Source: an uncultured bacterium
GTDB taxonomy: Bacteria; Planctomycetota; UBA8108; UBA1146
Assembly: GCA_937876125.1 (NCBI GenBank)
Contig: CALEHF010000118.1
Coordinates: forward strand, 1 to 41,811
Direction of reading: 5' to 3'
DNA: 41,811 bases
The position numbers were made by a program, and so were the translations under genes. The notes below the pieces were generated by a model that did no database searches, was not told the origin of the DNA, and saw only the letters and a program-made list of their open reading frames with translations. Shown here piece by piece: positions 18,345-28,162 of this stretch; within the stretch, counting starts at the first letter, position 1, and each line of letters opens with the position of its first letter.

Positions 18345-19076
18345 ATGAGTACTCTGGAGCCTACTGAGTCGGGATACCTGGAGGGATCGACCGAGTTCCG
18401 TCGGCCCGTTCGACACATCTTCTGTCCCAGCCCCGCTCCAATGGCACCCCAGGGTGCCGCGCCCCCGCTCCTCACGGCCCTCCACGGCCAAGGCATGTCC
18501 GCCGAGGGCTTCCGGCGAGTTTTGCGGCACCTTCCCCCCACCGGCCACGCACAGCTCTTCCCAGAGGGCCCCTACGTCTTCGAGAGGCGAGAGCCCCAGG
18601 GGATCCGGGCCGGGCACGGCTGGTACATCTACCTCGGAGACTCTGACGACTTTCGTCGCGAGCTCGATCGCACCGAAGCCCACCTTCTCCATGTGCTCGA
18701 CGCGGTGGAAGAACAGCACGGTACGACCGATCGGGCGCGCTCCGTTCTCCTTGGCTTCAGCCAGGGGGGCTACCTCGCAGGGTATGTGGCGCTGCGCCAT
18801 CCAGAACGGTTCGGCGGATTGGTGATCAGCGCGGCGCGCCTCAAGCACGAGTTCCTGACCATGGAGCTCACCCGCGCCCCGCTCCCCGCCGTCCTCTTGC
18901 TCCACTCTCCCGACGACCCGGCGACCCCCTTCGCCCGCGCCGAAGAGAGCCGCGATGTACTGGCTGCCGCCGGGGCGGACGTCGAACTGTTCTCGCACCC
19001 CGGCGGGCACCGCCTCCCTGCCGAGGCTCTCCTTCGCGTCGAGGCGTGGCTGGCTGAACGGGGGTTGGTCCGATGA
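18345..19076 (+). CDS. Alpha/beta-hydrolase, phospholipase/carboxylesterase family
   Basis: The 243-residue product fits the YpfH/YtaP-like carboxylesterase group. After the oxyanion-hole region LLTALHGQGMS it has the nucleophile elbow GFSQGGYLAG, the acid in LHSPDDPATPF and the histidine in HPGGHRLP, so a full Ser-Asp-His triad is visible. No signal peptide is present, so it is probably cytoplasmic. ATG 18345 has GGGAGA upstream. The stop overlaps the start of the next gene (ATGA), so the two are translationally coupled. The substrate cannot be told; small esters or lysophospholipids are usual for the family. Confidence 0.82.
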   Translation: MSTLEPTESGYLEGSTEFRRPVRHIFCPSPAPMAPQGAAPPLLTALHGQGMSAEGFRRVLRHLPPTGHAQLFPEGPYVFERREPQGIRAGHGWYIYLGDSDDFRRELDRTEAHLLHVLDAVEEQHGTTDRARSVLLGFSQGGYLAGYVALRHPERFGGLVISAARLKHEFLTMELTRAPLPAVLLLHSPDDPATPFARAEESRDVLAAAGADVELFSHPGGHRLPAEALLRVEAWLAERGLVR

Positions 19077-19885
19077 GTAAAGGAGAAGAACTCGCGGCGT
19101 CGTTGTACGAAGCGCTCGAAAACAGCGAACCCGAGGTGGCGGCGGAGCTCGCGGTCGAACTCCTCGCACACTCCCGTGATCCGGAGCACAGATTGCTCGC
19201 GGCGACGGGGCTCCTCGAGGGTGGTGAGACGGAGCGCGCGCTCGGCGTACTCGAGGCGCTCTCGAATGGCGACCTCGATGAGGAGCAAGCCGAACTGCGC
19301 ACGCTGCGCCTCGGCGAGTGCCGCTACAACCTCGGCGAGCCCCAGACGGCGCTCGCGCTCCTCGAATCGGTCCCGACCCGTGACTCGAAGGACAAGGGGG
19401 AGCGGAAGTGGTGGATCGGGCTCTGCCATGATCATCTCGGGGATCGAGTGCAGGCCGACCTCTGTTTTCGAGAAGCGTCCCAGCTGGATCCGGTCGGCCT
19501 CCCGCCCCCGGCCTCGATCACTCCCCACGAGGCCGCGGCGCTCGTCGACGATGTCGTCCGACAGTTTCCCGCGCCGCTCCGGCGCGCGATTGAAGAGATC
19601 CCCGTGGTCATCGACGATCTTCCCCCCTTGGCGGTGATTCGTTCGAGTGGCGGGGCGGTGCACCCCGACACGCTCGGTCTGTACACGGGGGTGAGCCTCT
19701 CCGAACGGTCGCACCTCGACCCATCGATGCTGCCTTCGATGATCCAAATATTCCGGCGCAACCTCGAGCGCTTCGCCCTGGACCGGGAGGAGTTGGAGGA
19801 GGAGATCCGCATCACGCTCCTCCACGAGATCGGGCACCACCTGGGGCTCGATGAGGGTGGGGTGGATGCGCTGGGGTTGGGGTAA
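19073..19885 (+). CDS. TPR-containing zincin-type metallopeptidase
   Basis: The N-terminal half (about residues 1-140) is helical and resembles tetratricopeptide repeats (for example LRLGECRYNLGEPQTALAL). The C-terminal part carries the zinc site HEIGHHLGLDE near the end, the HExGHxxGxxE form seen in the small zincin-like family formerly called DUF1025 (PF06262). The 270-residue product lacks a signal peptide. Its first four bases overlap the esterase stop, and no independent ribosome-binding site is clear. Partner and substrate are unknown. The fusion of a repeat scaffold to this minimal peptidase is the feature worth noting. Confidence 0.8.
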   Translation: MSKGEELAASLYEALENSEPEVAAELAVELLAHSRDPEHRLLAATGLLEGGETERALGVLEALSNGDLDEEQAELRTLRLGECRYNLGEPQTALALLESVPTRDSKDKGERKWWIGLCHDHLGDRVQADLCFREASQLDPVGLPPPASITPHEAAALVDDVVRQFPAPLRRAIEEIPVVIDDLPPLAVIRSSGGAVHPDTLGLYTGVSLSERSHLDPSMLPSMIQIFRRNLERFALDREELEEEIRITLLHEIGHHLGLDEGGVDALGLG

Positions 19886-19966
19886 GAGGGCGCCTGAGTC
19901 ATGAGTCACCGACGCGGCGAGCAAGTCACTGAAGCCCGCGCGCTTGACAGCGACTCCTCGGACACG

Positions 19967-19997
19967 AAAAAGCCCCGAGGATGCCTCGGGGCTTTTT
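19967..19997. terminator. Bidirectional intrinsic terminator
   Basis: AAAAAGCCCCGAGG, an ATG loop, and the exact complement CCTCGGGGCTTTTT make a symmetric hairpin that serves the plus-strand esterase/zincin operon and the convergent minus-strand metK. Confidence 0.9.
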
Positions 19998-20027
19998 CAT
20001 GAGCGTTGGGCGCAAGTCCGAGCGACG

Positions 20028-21203
20028 TTACGAAGTCGCGAACTTTCTCGCACACTCCTTCAGCTTCCCGGCGACTTCGACCGACTCCCACAAGAAGTCC
20101 GGGAGCTCGCGGCCGAAGTGACCGTGTACCGCGGTGGCGCTGTAGATCGGGCGCTTGAGATCGAGGTGCTCGATGATGCCCGCAGGGGTCAGGTTGAACG
20201 TCTCGCGCACCGCGCGCACGATTTCGAGATCGGGCATCGTTCCGGTGCCGAAGGTATCGACCAAGACCGAAACCGGATCGGTGACCCCGATCGCGTAGGC
20301 CAACTGAACTTCCGCTTGCTTGGCGAGCCCCGCGGAGACGATGTTCTTCGCAACGTGCCGCGCCATGTAAGTCGCCGAGCGGTCGACCTTCGAAGGGTCC
20401 TTGCCGCTGAACGCGCCGCCGCCGTGACGGCCGCGACCGCCGTAGGTGTCGACGATGATCTTCCGCCCCGTGAGACCGCAATCTCCTTGGGGTCCCCCGA
20501 CGACGAAACGGCCGGTCGGATTGATGTGGAACTTCGTTTTGGAGTCGATCAGGTCGGCGGGCAGAGTCTTCCGAATGATCTGATCGAGGACGCACGCGCG
20601 CAGGTCCTCGTTCGAAACCTCTTCTGAGTGCTGAGTGCTGAGCACGACCGCTTCGATGCGGCTCGGCATGCCATCGACGTACTCGACCGTCACTTGGCTC
20701 TTGGCGTCAGGGCGGAGGAAGTCTACCGCACCCGACTGGCGCAACTTCGCCTGCGCCTCGACCAGGCGGTGGGAGAGCGCGATCGGAAGCGGCATCAGCT
20801 CCGGGGTTTCGTCGCAGGCGAACCCAAACATCAACCCCTGGTCACCGGCGCCCTGGGCCTTGCCAGAGCCCTCATCGACGCCCATGGCGATGTCCGCCGA
20901 CTGCGGATCGAGAGCGACCAAGACTGCGCAAGTGTCGCAGTCGAAACCCATCTTCGAATCGGTGTATCCGATCTTGCGCACGGTCTCGCGCACGATTTCG
21001 GGGATCGACACCTTTGCCTTCGTCGTGACTTCGCCTGCGACCACGACCATTCCGGTGGTGATCATCGTCTCGCACGCCACTCGACTCTCAGGATCCTGCG
21101 CGAGGAACGCGTCGAGGATCGCATCCGAAATCTGGTCCGCCATCTTGTCGGGATGGCCCATCGAAACCGACTCGGAAGTGAACAGAACCCGCTCGTTGGA
21201 CAT
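20028..21203 (-). CDS. metK: S-adenosylmethionine synthetase
   Basis: MetK makes S-adenosylmethionine from methionine and ATP. The 391 residues cover the family length, with [20 protein letters not shown] at the start, the ATP-binding [34 protein letters not shown] and the P-loop-like [19 protein letters not shown] 21203 follows AGAGGAA. The gene lies 69 bases after waaA, and that gap holds a small GC-rich hairpin (GGGGGCTCGCCCCC core) but nothing I recognise as a SAM riboswitch. The bidirectional terminator at 19967-19997 ends the transcript. Confidence 0.97.
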   Translation of the reverse strand: MSNERVLFTSESVSMGHPDKMADQISDAILDAFLAQDPESRVACETMITTGMVVVAGEVTTKAKVSIPEIVRETVRKIGYTDSKMGFDCDTCAVLVALDPQSADIAMGVDEGSGKAQGAGDQGLMFGFACDETPELMPLPIALSHRLVEAQAKLRQSGAVDFLRPDAKSQVTVEYVDGMPSRIEAVVLSTQHSEEVSNEDLRACVLDQIIRKTLPADLIDSKTKFHINPTGRFVVGGPQGDCGLTGRKIIVDTYGGRGRHGGGAFSGKDPSKVDRSATYMARHVAKNIVSAGLAKQAEVQLAYAIGVTDPVSVLVDTFGTGTMPDLEIVRAVRETFNLTPAGIIEHLDLKRPIYSATAVHGHFGRELPDFLWESVEVAGKLKECARKFATS

Positions 21204-21272
21204 CGAAGCTGTTCCTCTCGTGGGGAGTGTCGCGCAGAAGCAGGGGGCGAGCCCCCGCCGAAGATACGAATG

Positions 21273-22652
21273 CTACAGAGAAGTTGGGGGTGAATCCACC
21301 GAAGCGAGAGGGCTCGTGCCACCCTTTGGCCCCCGCCCGCCGCGCTCGAGCAGTGCACTAATCCGTTCGGCGCTCTGTCGGGCACTCCCCTTCGACTTCC
21401 GAAGGAGGGCGAGCCCCCGCTCGATGCGTTCTTGCCGCGAGTTCTTGTCGGAAAGAGCGTGAGCGATCGCGTCCTCCAAGCTCTCTACCGTCACCGATTC
21501 CGTCACCCCCCCACCGTCGAGCCACTCGACCAATTCGCGGAAGTTTGCCATGCAAGGACCGTGGTAGGTCGCAACCGCGGCGAGAACCGGCTCGAGAATG
21601 TTGTGCCCGCCACGCTCGATGAGACTTCCCCCCACAAAGGCGGCGTCCCCGACCGAGTAGAGCTCCGCGAGCCGCCCGGTTCGATCGAGTACGACCACCT
21701 CCGGAGCCGGAGTCCGAGTTGGCGCCCTGGAGGGCTCTCGGTCGAGCACTTCGCCCGCGGAAACCACGGTGAAGCCTTGCTCGGCAACGAGCGCGATGAC
21801 CGCGTCGGAGCGCTCGACATGTCGAGGAGCGAGGAGCAGGGTCAACTCGGGGAATCGCGCGCGGAGGGCACGGTGAACCTGGAGCACCACCGTCTCTTCC
21901 CCCGGGTGAGTGCAACCCGCAACCCAGCGAAGCGCCCCGGTCGAGTACCCGAACTGAGTTTCGTAGCGGCGGCGTACGGCGCCGGGGTCTTCGAGAGGCG
22001 CGCGGTCAAGTTTCAGATTTCCAAGAGTGAACACGTGCGCGCTCGGTACGCCGAGGGCCACGAATCGCTCGCTGCACACCCGGTCGCGCGCATGCACTTC
22101 GGTGAGGCGGGAAAATATCGGCCGGGCCAACCAGCGAACGCGCCTGAGTCGCGGGAAGCTGCGATCGGAGATCCGCCCATTCACCACGACGATCGGGATC
22201 TCTCGCGCTCGCGCCAGAAGCACCATCTGCGGCCAAACCTCGAGTTCGATCAGGACCAGAGCACTCGGCTGTACGCGTCCGAGCACTCGACGCACACAGA
22301 GCGAGACGTCGACCGGATAGAGGAAGGTCGGGATGTCTGGGTAGCGCGCTCTGGCGATTTCGCGAGCGGTCGTGGTTGTCACCGACAGCACGAACTCGGT
22401 TTCGTCTTCGGCCCGAGCGAGCTCTTCGAGGAGTGGACCGACCGCCTGCAGCTCACCCACCGAAACGCAGTGAATCCAAATCCGGCGCCCGCGGGGAGGA
22501 GGCAGGCTCCACCCGCCCAAGCGTTCTTTGAGGGCGCCGACGCCGCGGCGCTTGACCACGACGAGGTACGCAAGCCAGGGGAGGCACAGGAAGATCGCTG
22601 GGAGGTAGAGGAGGTCGAGAAGGAGACCGCGCAGAAACGCGGTCACGTTCAC
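21273..22652 (-). CDS. waaA: 3-deoxy-D-manno-octulosonic acid (Kdo) transferase
   Basis: WaaA (KdtA) transfers Kdo from CMP-Kdo to lipid IVA at the inner face of the cytoplasmic membrane, the first sugar step of lipopolysaccharide core synthesis. The 459-residue product has the N-terminal membrane anchor (about residues 8-30), the acceptor domain with [19 protein letters not shown] and [10 protein letters not shown], and the nucleotide-sugar half with [17 protein letters not shown]. The GTG start at 22652 overlaps the secA stop (GTGA), with AAGAAGAGG upstream. Its presence implies a Gram-negative envelope with lipid A. The number of Kdo residues added cannot be read from sequence. Confidence 0.92.
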   Translation of the reverse strand: MNVTAFLRGLLLDLLYLPAIFLCLPWLAYLVVVKRRGVGALKERLGGWSLPPPRGRRIWIHCVSVGELQAVGPLLEELARAEDETEFVLSVTTTTAREIARARYPDIPTFLYPVDVSLCVRRVLGRVQPSALVLIELEVWPQMVLLARAREIPIVVVNGRISDRSFPRLRRVRWLARPIFSRLTEVHARDRVCSERFVALGVPSAHVFTLGNLKLDRAPLEDPGAVRRRYETQFGYSTGALRWVAGCTHPGEETVVLQVHRALRARFPELTLLLAPRHVERSDAVIALVAEQGFTVVSAGEVLDREPSRAPTRTPAPEVVVLDRTGRLAELYSVGDAAFVGGSLIERGGHNILEPVLAAVATYHGPCMANFRELVEWLDGGGVTESVTVESLEDAIAHALSDKNSRQERIERGLALLRKSKGSARQSAERISALLERGGRGPKGGTSPLASVDSPPTSL

Positions 22653-25261
22653 ACTGCCTCTTCTTTGCCGTGGCATTTCTTGAACTTGAGGCCACTCCCG
22701 CAGTGGCAGGGATCATTGCGGCCGACCTTGGGAGCGGCATTGACGATCGGCTGAACCGGGCCACTCTTCTGCTTCGACCCCTCGATGACGCGCTCCTGGC
22801 GGCGACCATGATCTTGGAACTGCTGCTGCACCTGCTGGCCGGAGACCGTGCTCCCCCCCTTCCAAGTCGAAGCGAGTTCGCGCTCGGCCTCTTCCTCGTC
22901 AATCTTGATGCGGATCCGCGGGATCAGCGAGCAGTACTCCTCTTTGAGGCCTTGAAGCATCGCCGAGAAGAGCTGGAAGCCCTCGCGCTTGTACTCGAGC
23001 TTCGGGTCGACCTGCGCGTAGCTCCGCATCCCGATTCCGGCGCGAAGGTGGTCCATCTCGCGGAGGTGATCTTTCCACTTATCGTCGACCGCGCGCAGCA
23101 TGATGTAGTGAAGGATCGCGATGAACTGCTCGCCGAACTGCTCCTGCTTTTCTTTGAGTACGGAGCCGTATCCGACCGAGACCGCATCGACGTAGCGATC
23201 GACATCGACCGTCGCGACCACGTCGGGGCTGAGCTCGATTCCGAACCGCTCGCGGATCCAATCCGCGACGACTTGCTCTTCGCCCTCTTCGCGATTCTCG
23301 ACGTCGAGAATCGAGTTTGCGTAGCCGCGGACGGCATCGCCGACGTGCTCGCGCACCAGTCCCTCAAGGTCTTCGCTCATCAAAATGCGGTGGCGGATGC
23401 GATAGATCAGCTTCCGCTGCTGGTCCATGACGCCGTCGTATTCGAGCAGGTTCTTCCGAATCTCGAAGTTACGCTGTTCGACTTTCTTCTGCGCCCGTTC
23501 GATCGCGCGGGTGACCATCGGGTGCGAGATCTCGACTCCGTCGTCCATCCCGAAGCGCTTGAGCAGATTCGACACCCGCTCCGAAGCGAAGATCCGCATC
23601 AGGTCATCCTGGAGGGAGAGGTAGAAAACAGATGCCCCTGGGTCCCCCTGACGACCGCAACGACCGCGGAGCTGGTTGTCGATCCGGCGCGATTCATGCC
23701 GCTCCGAGCCGATCACCATCAACCCCCCCATGTCGATGACGCCAGGACCGAGCACGATATCGGTTCCCCGTCCCGCCATGTTGGTGGCGATGGTGATCCG
23801 CCCCGGCTGCCCAGCCTCGGCGATGATCTCAGCCTCTCGCTCGTGGTGCTTTGCGTTCAATACGTTGTGAGGAACGCCGCGACGCTTCAGCCGTTCGGAG
23901 AGGAGTTCGGAGGCCTCGATCGAGGCGGTGCCGACGAGGCAGGGGCGCGCGCTCTTCTGCACCTCCTGCAGACGATCGGTGAGCGCAGTCCACTTTTCTT
24001 CGGTGGTGCGGTAGACGATGTCGGTGGCATCGTCCCGCCGGATCGGCTTGTTGGTGGGGATCGCGACGACGTTGAGTCCGTAGATGTCGCGGAACTCCTC
24101 CGCCTCGGTCATCGCGGTTCCGGTCATCCCGGCAAGCTTGTCGTAGAGCCGGAAGAAGTTCTGAAAGGTGATCGTGGCGAGAGTCTGGTTCTCGTCTTTG
24201 ATCTTCAGACCCTCTTTTGCCTCCACCGCTTGGTGCAGTCCATCCGACCAACGACGCCCATCCATCAGACGCCCGGTGAACTCGTCGACGATCACAATCT
24301 CGCCATCCTTGGAGACGTAGGCGATGTCGAGTTTGTGGAGGTGGTGTGCCTTCAGGGCCTGCTCGAGGTGGTGCGGCCAGTGCATGTTGCCGGGGGTGTA
24401 GAAAGATTCGAGGCCGACCAGCTGCTCGGCGTACTCGATCCCCTCCTCGGTCAGGTAGACCGACTGCTCCTTCTCCTTCACCTCGAAGTGCACGTCGCGC
24501 TTCAGTTTCTTCACGAGCGAATCGGCCTTGTGATAGAGGTCACCCGATTTCTCCGCGGGCCCGGAGATGATCAACGGGGTGCGTGCCTCGTCGACGAGGA
24601 TCGAGTCGACCTCATCGACCAGCGCGAAGTGCCGGCGCTTTTGCACTTGGTCTTCGGGACGCACCTTCATGTTGTCGCGAAGGTAGTCGAACCCGAACTC
24701 GTTGTTCGTACCGTAAGTAATGTCGCAGTTGTACGCCTCTTGGCGCTCGGCGTTCCCCATGTTCGATTGGATCGATCCGACCGTCATGCCGAGACCTTCG
24801 AACACGGGACGCATCCAGTCGGCGTCACGCTTGGCGAGATAGTCGTTGACCGTGACGACGTGCACGCCGAGCTGGGGAAGCGCGTTCAAGTAGCACGGCA
24901 GGGTCGCGACGAGGGTCTTTCCCTCACCCGTGACCATCTCGGCAATCCCCCCTTGGTTGAGGACGATCCCGCCGATCATCTGTACGTCGAAGGGGCGCAT
25001 CGGCGCGCCGCTTCCGGTCTTCAGAAATCGCTTCGCCGATTCGCGCACGCACGCATACGCCTCGGGGAGCAAGTCGTCGACGGAGACTCCGGCGGTGAGT
25101 CGATCGCGGAACTCCGCAGTCTTCTCGAGCAGCTGCTCATCGGAGAGCTTTCCGAGGGCGGGCTCGAACGACGCGATCTCCGCGACTCGAGCATGCATGG
25201 CTTTGACGATCCGCTCGTTTCGAGAGGGGATGCCGAACCATTTTTGGAACTTGTCGAGCAT
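22649..25261 (-). CDS. secA: Preprotein translocase ATPase SecA
   Basis: SecA drives export of signal-peptide proteins through SecYEG. The 870-residue product is complete: Walker [21 protein letters not shown], Walker [18 protein letters not shown], the preprotein crosslinking region, [15 protein letters not shown] and [13 protein letters not shown] of motor domain 2, and a C-terminal zinc site [14 protein letters not shown] that binds SecB or lipid. I chose ATG 25261 ([17 protein letters not shown]), which matches the family start; about 50 further in-frame residues upstream do not. The GGAAAG upstream is a weak ribosome site. Given the many secreted dockerin proteins here, Sec is the likely export route for them. 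waaA is translationally coupled downstream. Confidence 0.96.
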   Translation of the reverse strand: MLDKFQKWFGIPSRNERIVKAMHARVAEIASFEPALGKLSDEQLLEKTAEFRDRLTAGVSVDDLLPEAYACVRESAKRFLKTGSGAPMRPFDVQMIGGIVLNQGGIAEMVTGEGKTLVATLPCYLNALPQLGVHVVTVNDYLAKRDADWMRPVFEGLGMTVGSIQSNMGNAERQEAYNCDITYGTNNEFGFDYLRDNMKVRPEDQVQKRRHFALVDEVDSILVDEARTPLIISGPAEKSGDLYHKADSLVKKLKRDVHFEVKEKEQSVYLTEEGIEYAEQLVGLESFYTPGNMHWPHHLEQALKAHHLHKLDIAYVSKDGEIVIVDEFTGRLMDGRRWSDGLHQAVEAKEGLKIKDENQTLATITFQNFFRLYDKLAGMTGTAMTEAEEFRDIYGLNVVAIPTNKPIRRDDATDIVYRTTEEKWTALTDRLQEVQKSARPCLVGTASIEASELLSERLKRRGVPHNVLNAKHHEREAEIIAEAGQPGRITIATNMAGRGTDIVLGPGVIDMGGLMVIGSERHESRRIDNQLRGRCGRQGDPGASVFYLSLQDDLMRIFASERVSNLLKRFGMDDGVEISHPMVTRAIERAQKKVEQRNFEIRKNLLEYDGVMDQQRKLIYRIRHRILMSEDLEGLVREHVGDAVRGYANSILDVENREEGEEQVVADWIRERFGIELSPDVVATVDVDRYVDAVSVGYGSVLKEKQEQFGEQFIAILHYIMLRAVDDKWKDHLREMDHLRAGIGMRSYAQVDPKLEYKREGFQLFSAMLQGLKEEYCSLIPRIRIKIDEEEAERELASTWKGGSTVSGQQVQQQFQDHGRRQERVIEGSKQKSGPVQPIVNAAPKVGRNDPCHCGSGLKFKKCHGKEEAV

Positions 25262-25479
25262 GAGAGCTGCGCTTTCCGGAGCTGTGGGCTCCTGCGCGCC
25301 GGTGTTCTCCGTCGCGCGGGTCGTTCGGTGGTGGGGCTCGATCCTGTTCTCGCTCAAGAACAGCCGAGTTTCCGGATACCAGGGTACTCCGTCGCGAGCA
25401 ACGAGCAACCGAAGCCGACGAGCGAAACGCGCTCGATCGGTCCCAGACTACGATTCCGAGCACTTCTCCAAGCGCGGCC

Positions 25480-26502
25480 TTAGGTCGAGAAGGAGCCTTG
25501 GACCTGAGCCGAGCTCTCGTACCCTTCGGCCGCGAGAAGCTCCCTCAGCCGCTCGAGCCATCCCAGAAGGCAGGCGGGATCGCGGTAGAGGTGGGTCCCC
25601 ACCTGCACGATGCTCGCCCCCACGACGAGAAACTCGAGCACGTGCTCGGGATCGCTGATCCCCCCGATGCCGCACACCGGAATCGAGACTGCAGTCGCGA
25701 CCTCGTAGACCATGCGCAGCGCGACGGGGCGAATTGCGGGGCCAGAGAGTCCTCCGGTCGGGGTGCCGATCCGAGAGCGCCCGGTGCGCCAATCAATCGC
25801 CATCCCGCGCAGCGTGTTGACCAGGGAGACGACATCCGCCCCGCCCTGCTCCGCCGCCTGGGCTTGTTCGACGATGTCTGTGACGTTCGGGGTGAGCTTT
25901 GCGACCAGAGGCGCGTCGGTGACCGAGCGCACCGCTCGAACGAGAGCACCGGTCGCCTCGGGATCGAGACCGAACTGGAGCCCTTCTTTCACATTCGGAC
26001 AGGAGATGTTCAGCTCGAAGCCGGCGATCCCTTCTTCCTCATGGAGAGCGGTCACGACGTGCTGGTAGTCCTCGACCGTCTTCCCGACGACATTCACCAA
26101 GATCGGAGCGCCGTAGCAGCGGAGCATCGGGAGGTACCGCTCTTTGAAGACCTCGAGCCCTGGGTTCTGCAAACCGATCGAGTTCAGAAGGCCGGCGGGG
26201 GTTTCGATGCAGCGCGGAGGAGGGTTGCCCTTGCGTGGCTCGCGGCTGATCGACTTCGGGACGATGGCGGCGAAGGTACCGGGCGGGATGAACGGCTCGA
26301 ACTCCTCGCCGTATCCGAACGTCCCCGAGGCGGGAAGAATGGGATGATCCCAGTGCCACCCCCCCCGACGGGTCGGAATTGTGACCGAGAGGTCGACGGC
26401 GGTGGGATCAACCGGCGATCCCTTCGAGGGGCGGGAATCGCCAGTCGTCGAGTCCGGAACGCTCAGAGCATCTCCGCCTTCCGTTGGCACTCGACGCAAC
26501 AT
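25480..26502 (-). CDS. pyrD: Dihydroorotate dehydrogenase, class 1B catalytic subunit
   Basis: PyrD oxidises dihydroorotate to orotate in pyrimidine synthesis. The product is a TIM-barrel FMN protein with NPILPASG-like HPILPASGTFGYG, the segment NSIGLQNPG, the catalytic cysteine in ELNISCPNVKEG, AKLTPNV, and the phosphate-binding GIGGISDPEHVLEFLVVGAS. Sequence and the NISCPNVK form point to class 1B, which normally works with the electron-transfer subunit PyrK; no pyrK is nearby. The start is uncertain. Core similarity begins at VDLSVTI, about 35 residues after the ATG at 26502. That ATG lies inside the dksA-like gene, so the two overlap by 40 bases; a downstream CTG with GGCGGAG before it is an alternative. 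Confidence 0.85.
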   Translation of the reverse strand: MLRRVPTEGGDALSVPDSTTGDSRPSKGSPVDPTAVDLSVTIPTRRGGWHWDHPILPASGTFGYGEEFEPFIPPGTFAAIVPKSISREPRKGNPPPRCIETPAGLLNSIGLQNPGLEVFKERYLPMLRCYGAPILVNVVGKTVEDYQHVVTALHEEEGIAGFELNISCPNVKEGLQFGLDPEATGALVRAVRSVTDAPLVAKLTPNVTDIVEQAQAAEQGGADVVSLVNTLRGMAIDWRTGRSRIGTPTGGLSGPAIRPVALRMVYEVATAVSIPVCGIGGISDPEHVLEFLVVGASIVQVGTHLYRDPACLLGWLERLRELLAAEGYESSAQVQGSFST

Positions 26503-26831
26503 TTCGTCCAAGGGATCGCACGGAGGCGCTCCTTGGCGATCGGTTCTTCGCACTCTTCACACTCGCCGAATTCACCGGACTCGGTGCGGCGGAGTGCGTC
26601 GTCGATCTTCTGCACAACGTTCGATTCGTTCTGAAGAAGGCTGAGCGCGAATTCCTGTGCGATGCTCTCCGAGCCGAGGTCCGCCTCGTCACCGGAGGCG
26701 CTATCGCGCTCTCCGCCTCTCGAGCTATAGGCGACGCCGATGCTATCGATGGTGCCGGTCAGCATGTTGCGTCGCTCGATGAGGATATCGCGATACTCTT
26801 TGAGCTCTTTCTTGGTCAGCTTCTTCGCCAC
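26463..26831 (-). CDS. DksA/TraR-family zinc-finger protein
   Basis: The 122-residue product (VAKKLTKKELKEYRD at the start) has a long coiled-coil region with the acidic tip motif DEADLGSE, and a C-terminal C4 zinc finger CEECEEPIAKERL...CCVECQ. DksA-type proteins insert the coiled coil into the RNA polymerase secondary channel and tune initiation with ppGpp; other short members have unknown roles. GTG 26831 gives the usual family N-terminus; the ribosome site (TAGGG) is weak, and an in-frame extension to 26903 is possible but unlike homologues. It is upstream of pyrD and overlaps its 5' end. Confidence 0.85.
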   Translation of the reverse strand: MAKKLTKKELKEYRDILIERRNMLTGTIDSIGVAYSSRGGERDSASGDEADLGSESIAQEFALSLLQNESNVVQKIDDALRRTESGEFGECEECEEPIAKERLRAIPWTKCCVECQRKAEML

Positions 26832-27102
26832 GGAAACCCTATCTGGTTCGAGATTGCCGAGCTTCCTCGAGCAAAAGATGAGCGATGGTAGAGGACAATG
26901 CATGTCGCAACCGAGGGACTTGTGGCCTCTCGGGGAGGTCGATAGTCTTGCCCAGCGCGGTCGCTGCCCTCCGCGGGGAGATCTGTCACTGTTCTCGGCG
27001 AATGGTCATCGACGAATGGCTCCCGAAGAGGGGCGCCGGACTGATCGCTCGCGCTGTCAGATGCTCCCGAGTGAGAGCGCGGAATTCTAGGGAGGGGACC
27101 CC

Positions 27103-28047
27103 ATGGCTGCAACCTTCGGCCTCGGAACCGGTTCGGATCCGGAAAAAAGTTCTTCCGCCGGCTTCGCCTCAAAACCCGAGGTTGCAGATTTTCTCGCCTA
27201 TCTCTCCGTAGAATGCGGACTTGCGAATAACACAATCGAGGCCTACCGCCGGGACCTCGGACGGCTCCAGAAGTTCGCACTTCACCGAAACGTCGAGTTT
27301 CCGCTCGAGATCGATCGCCGGGGGATCCTCGCCTTCCTCGAGGACGAGCGAGAACACGGCTCCGCGGTGCGCTCCCGCCGCCGTCGCCTCTCTTCGATCC
27401 GCACCTTCTTCCGCTTCCTGGTCGTCGAAGGTCGGGCCGAGAAAAACCCGGTCACTGGCGTCGAACTTCCGCGCGACTGGAAACGACTCCCCGTCACCCT
27501 GCGCGCGGATGAGATCGATCGACTGATCGCCGCAGCTGCCGATCCAGGCCACGCGACCCCCTGTCGCGACCGTGCGATCATCGAACTCCTCTACTCTTCA
27601 GGTCTCAGGGTTGGGGAGCTGTGCGGGCTGCGGCGCGGCGATCTTCGCCCCGATGACGGATTTCTTCGCTGCCTCGGAAAAGGCGGGAAGGAGCGCCTCG
27701 TGCCGCTTGGGGTCCCCGCCATCCGAGCGATTGACCAGTATTGCCTCACCGAGCGCGCCGCGACTCCGGCCGAGCCCCTCTTCCTCTCCGTGCGCGGGAA
27801 GCAGCTCACGCGAGAGACGATCGCCCGGCTCATCAAGCGCGCAGCTCTCTCGTCGGGCGTGAGCGCACGGATCTCCCCCCATACCCTCAGGCACAGCTTC
27901 GCGACTCACCTACTCGAGGGTGGGGCAGGATTGCGGGAGGTCCAGGAGATGCTCGGCCACGCAGACATTCGCACGACGGAGATTTACACCCACGTCGACC
28001 ACAAGCGCCTGAAGTCTGCGCACAGGAAGTTCCACCCGCGCTCCTAA
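27103..28047 (+). CDS. Tyrosine site-specific recombinase, XerC/XerD type
   Basis: The 314-residue product has the SAM-like N-terminal core-binding domain (about 25-115) and a catalytic domain with the complete pentad: Arg169 (SGLRVGEL), Lys193/Lys196 (GKGGKERLVPL), His260 and Arg263 (HTLRHSFATHLLEGG), His286 (GHADIRTT) and Tyr295 (IYTHVD). Length and the LRHSFATHLLEGGAGLREVQ-type block fit the housekeeping recombinases that resolve chromosome dimers at dif, and there is no phage or integron context. ATG 27103 has GGGAGGGG upstream. Which of XerC or XerD it is cannot be decided here. It diverges from the dksA-like gene across 271 bases. Confidence 0.92.
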   Translation: MAATFGLGTGSDPEKSSSAGFASKPEVADFLAYLSVECGLANNTIEAYRRDLGRLQKFALHRNVEFPLEIDRRGILAFLEDEREHGSAVRSRRRRLSSIRTFFRFLVVEGRAEKNPVTGVELPRDWKRLPVTLRADEIDRLIAAAADPGHATPCRDRAIIELLYSSGLRVGELCGLRRGDLRPDDGFLRCLGKGGKERLVPLGVPAIRAIDQYCLTERAATPAEPLFLSVRGKQLTRETIARLIKRAALSSGVSARISPHTLRHSFATHLLEGGAGLREVQEMLGHADIRTTEIYTHVDHKRLKSAHRKFHPRS

Positions 28048-28057
28048 GTTTAGGCTC

Positions 28058-28125
28058 AGAGACTGGCAGCGGGGAGAGACTGGCAGCGGGGAGAGACTGG
28101 CAGCGTGGAAAGACTGGCAGCGTGG
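28058..28125. repeat. Four 17-bp tandem repeats
   Basis: The unit AGAGACTGGCAGCGGGG is repeated four times at 28058, 28075, 28092 and 28109; the last two copies have GTGG at the end and the fourth starts AAAG. The array lies between the convergent recombinase and FHA genes. It is too short and has no spacers, so it is not a CRISPR. Confidence 0.9.
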
Positions 28126-28162
28126 AGATCGGAACCGGGGACAGCCAAACGCGTGGCGCGTC

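Noticed and set aside
21204..21272. A SAM riboswitch in front of metK
   Set aside because: Only 69 bases separate waaA from metK and they hold one small GC hairpin; none of the conserved SAM-I or SAM-II core is visible.
22670..25483. A 937-codon open frame antisense to secA
   Set aside because: Its translation has no family motif, while the minus strand encodes a complete SecA with all motor motifs.
27103..28047. A phage or integrative-element integrase
   Set aside because: Length and motifs fit housekeeping XerC/XerD, and there are no attachment-site repeats, tRNA target or phage genes around it.
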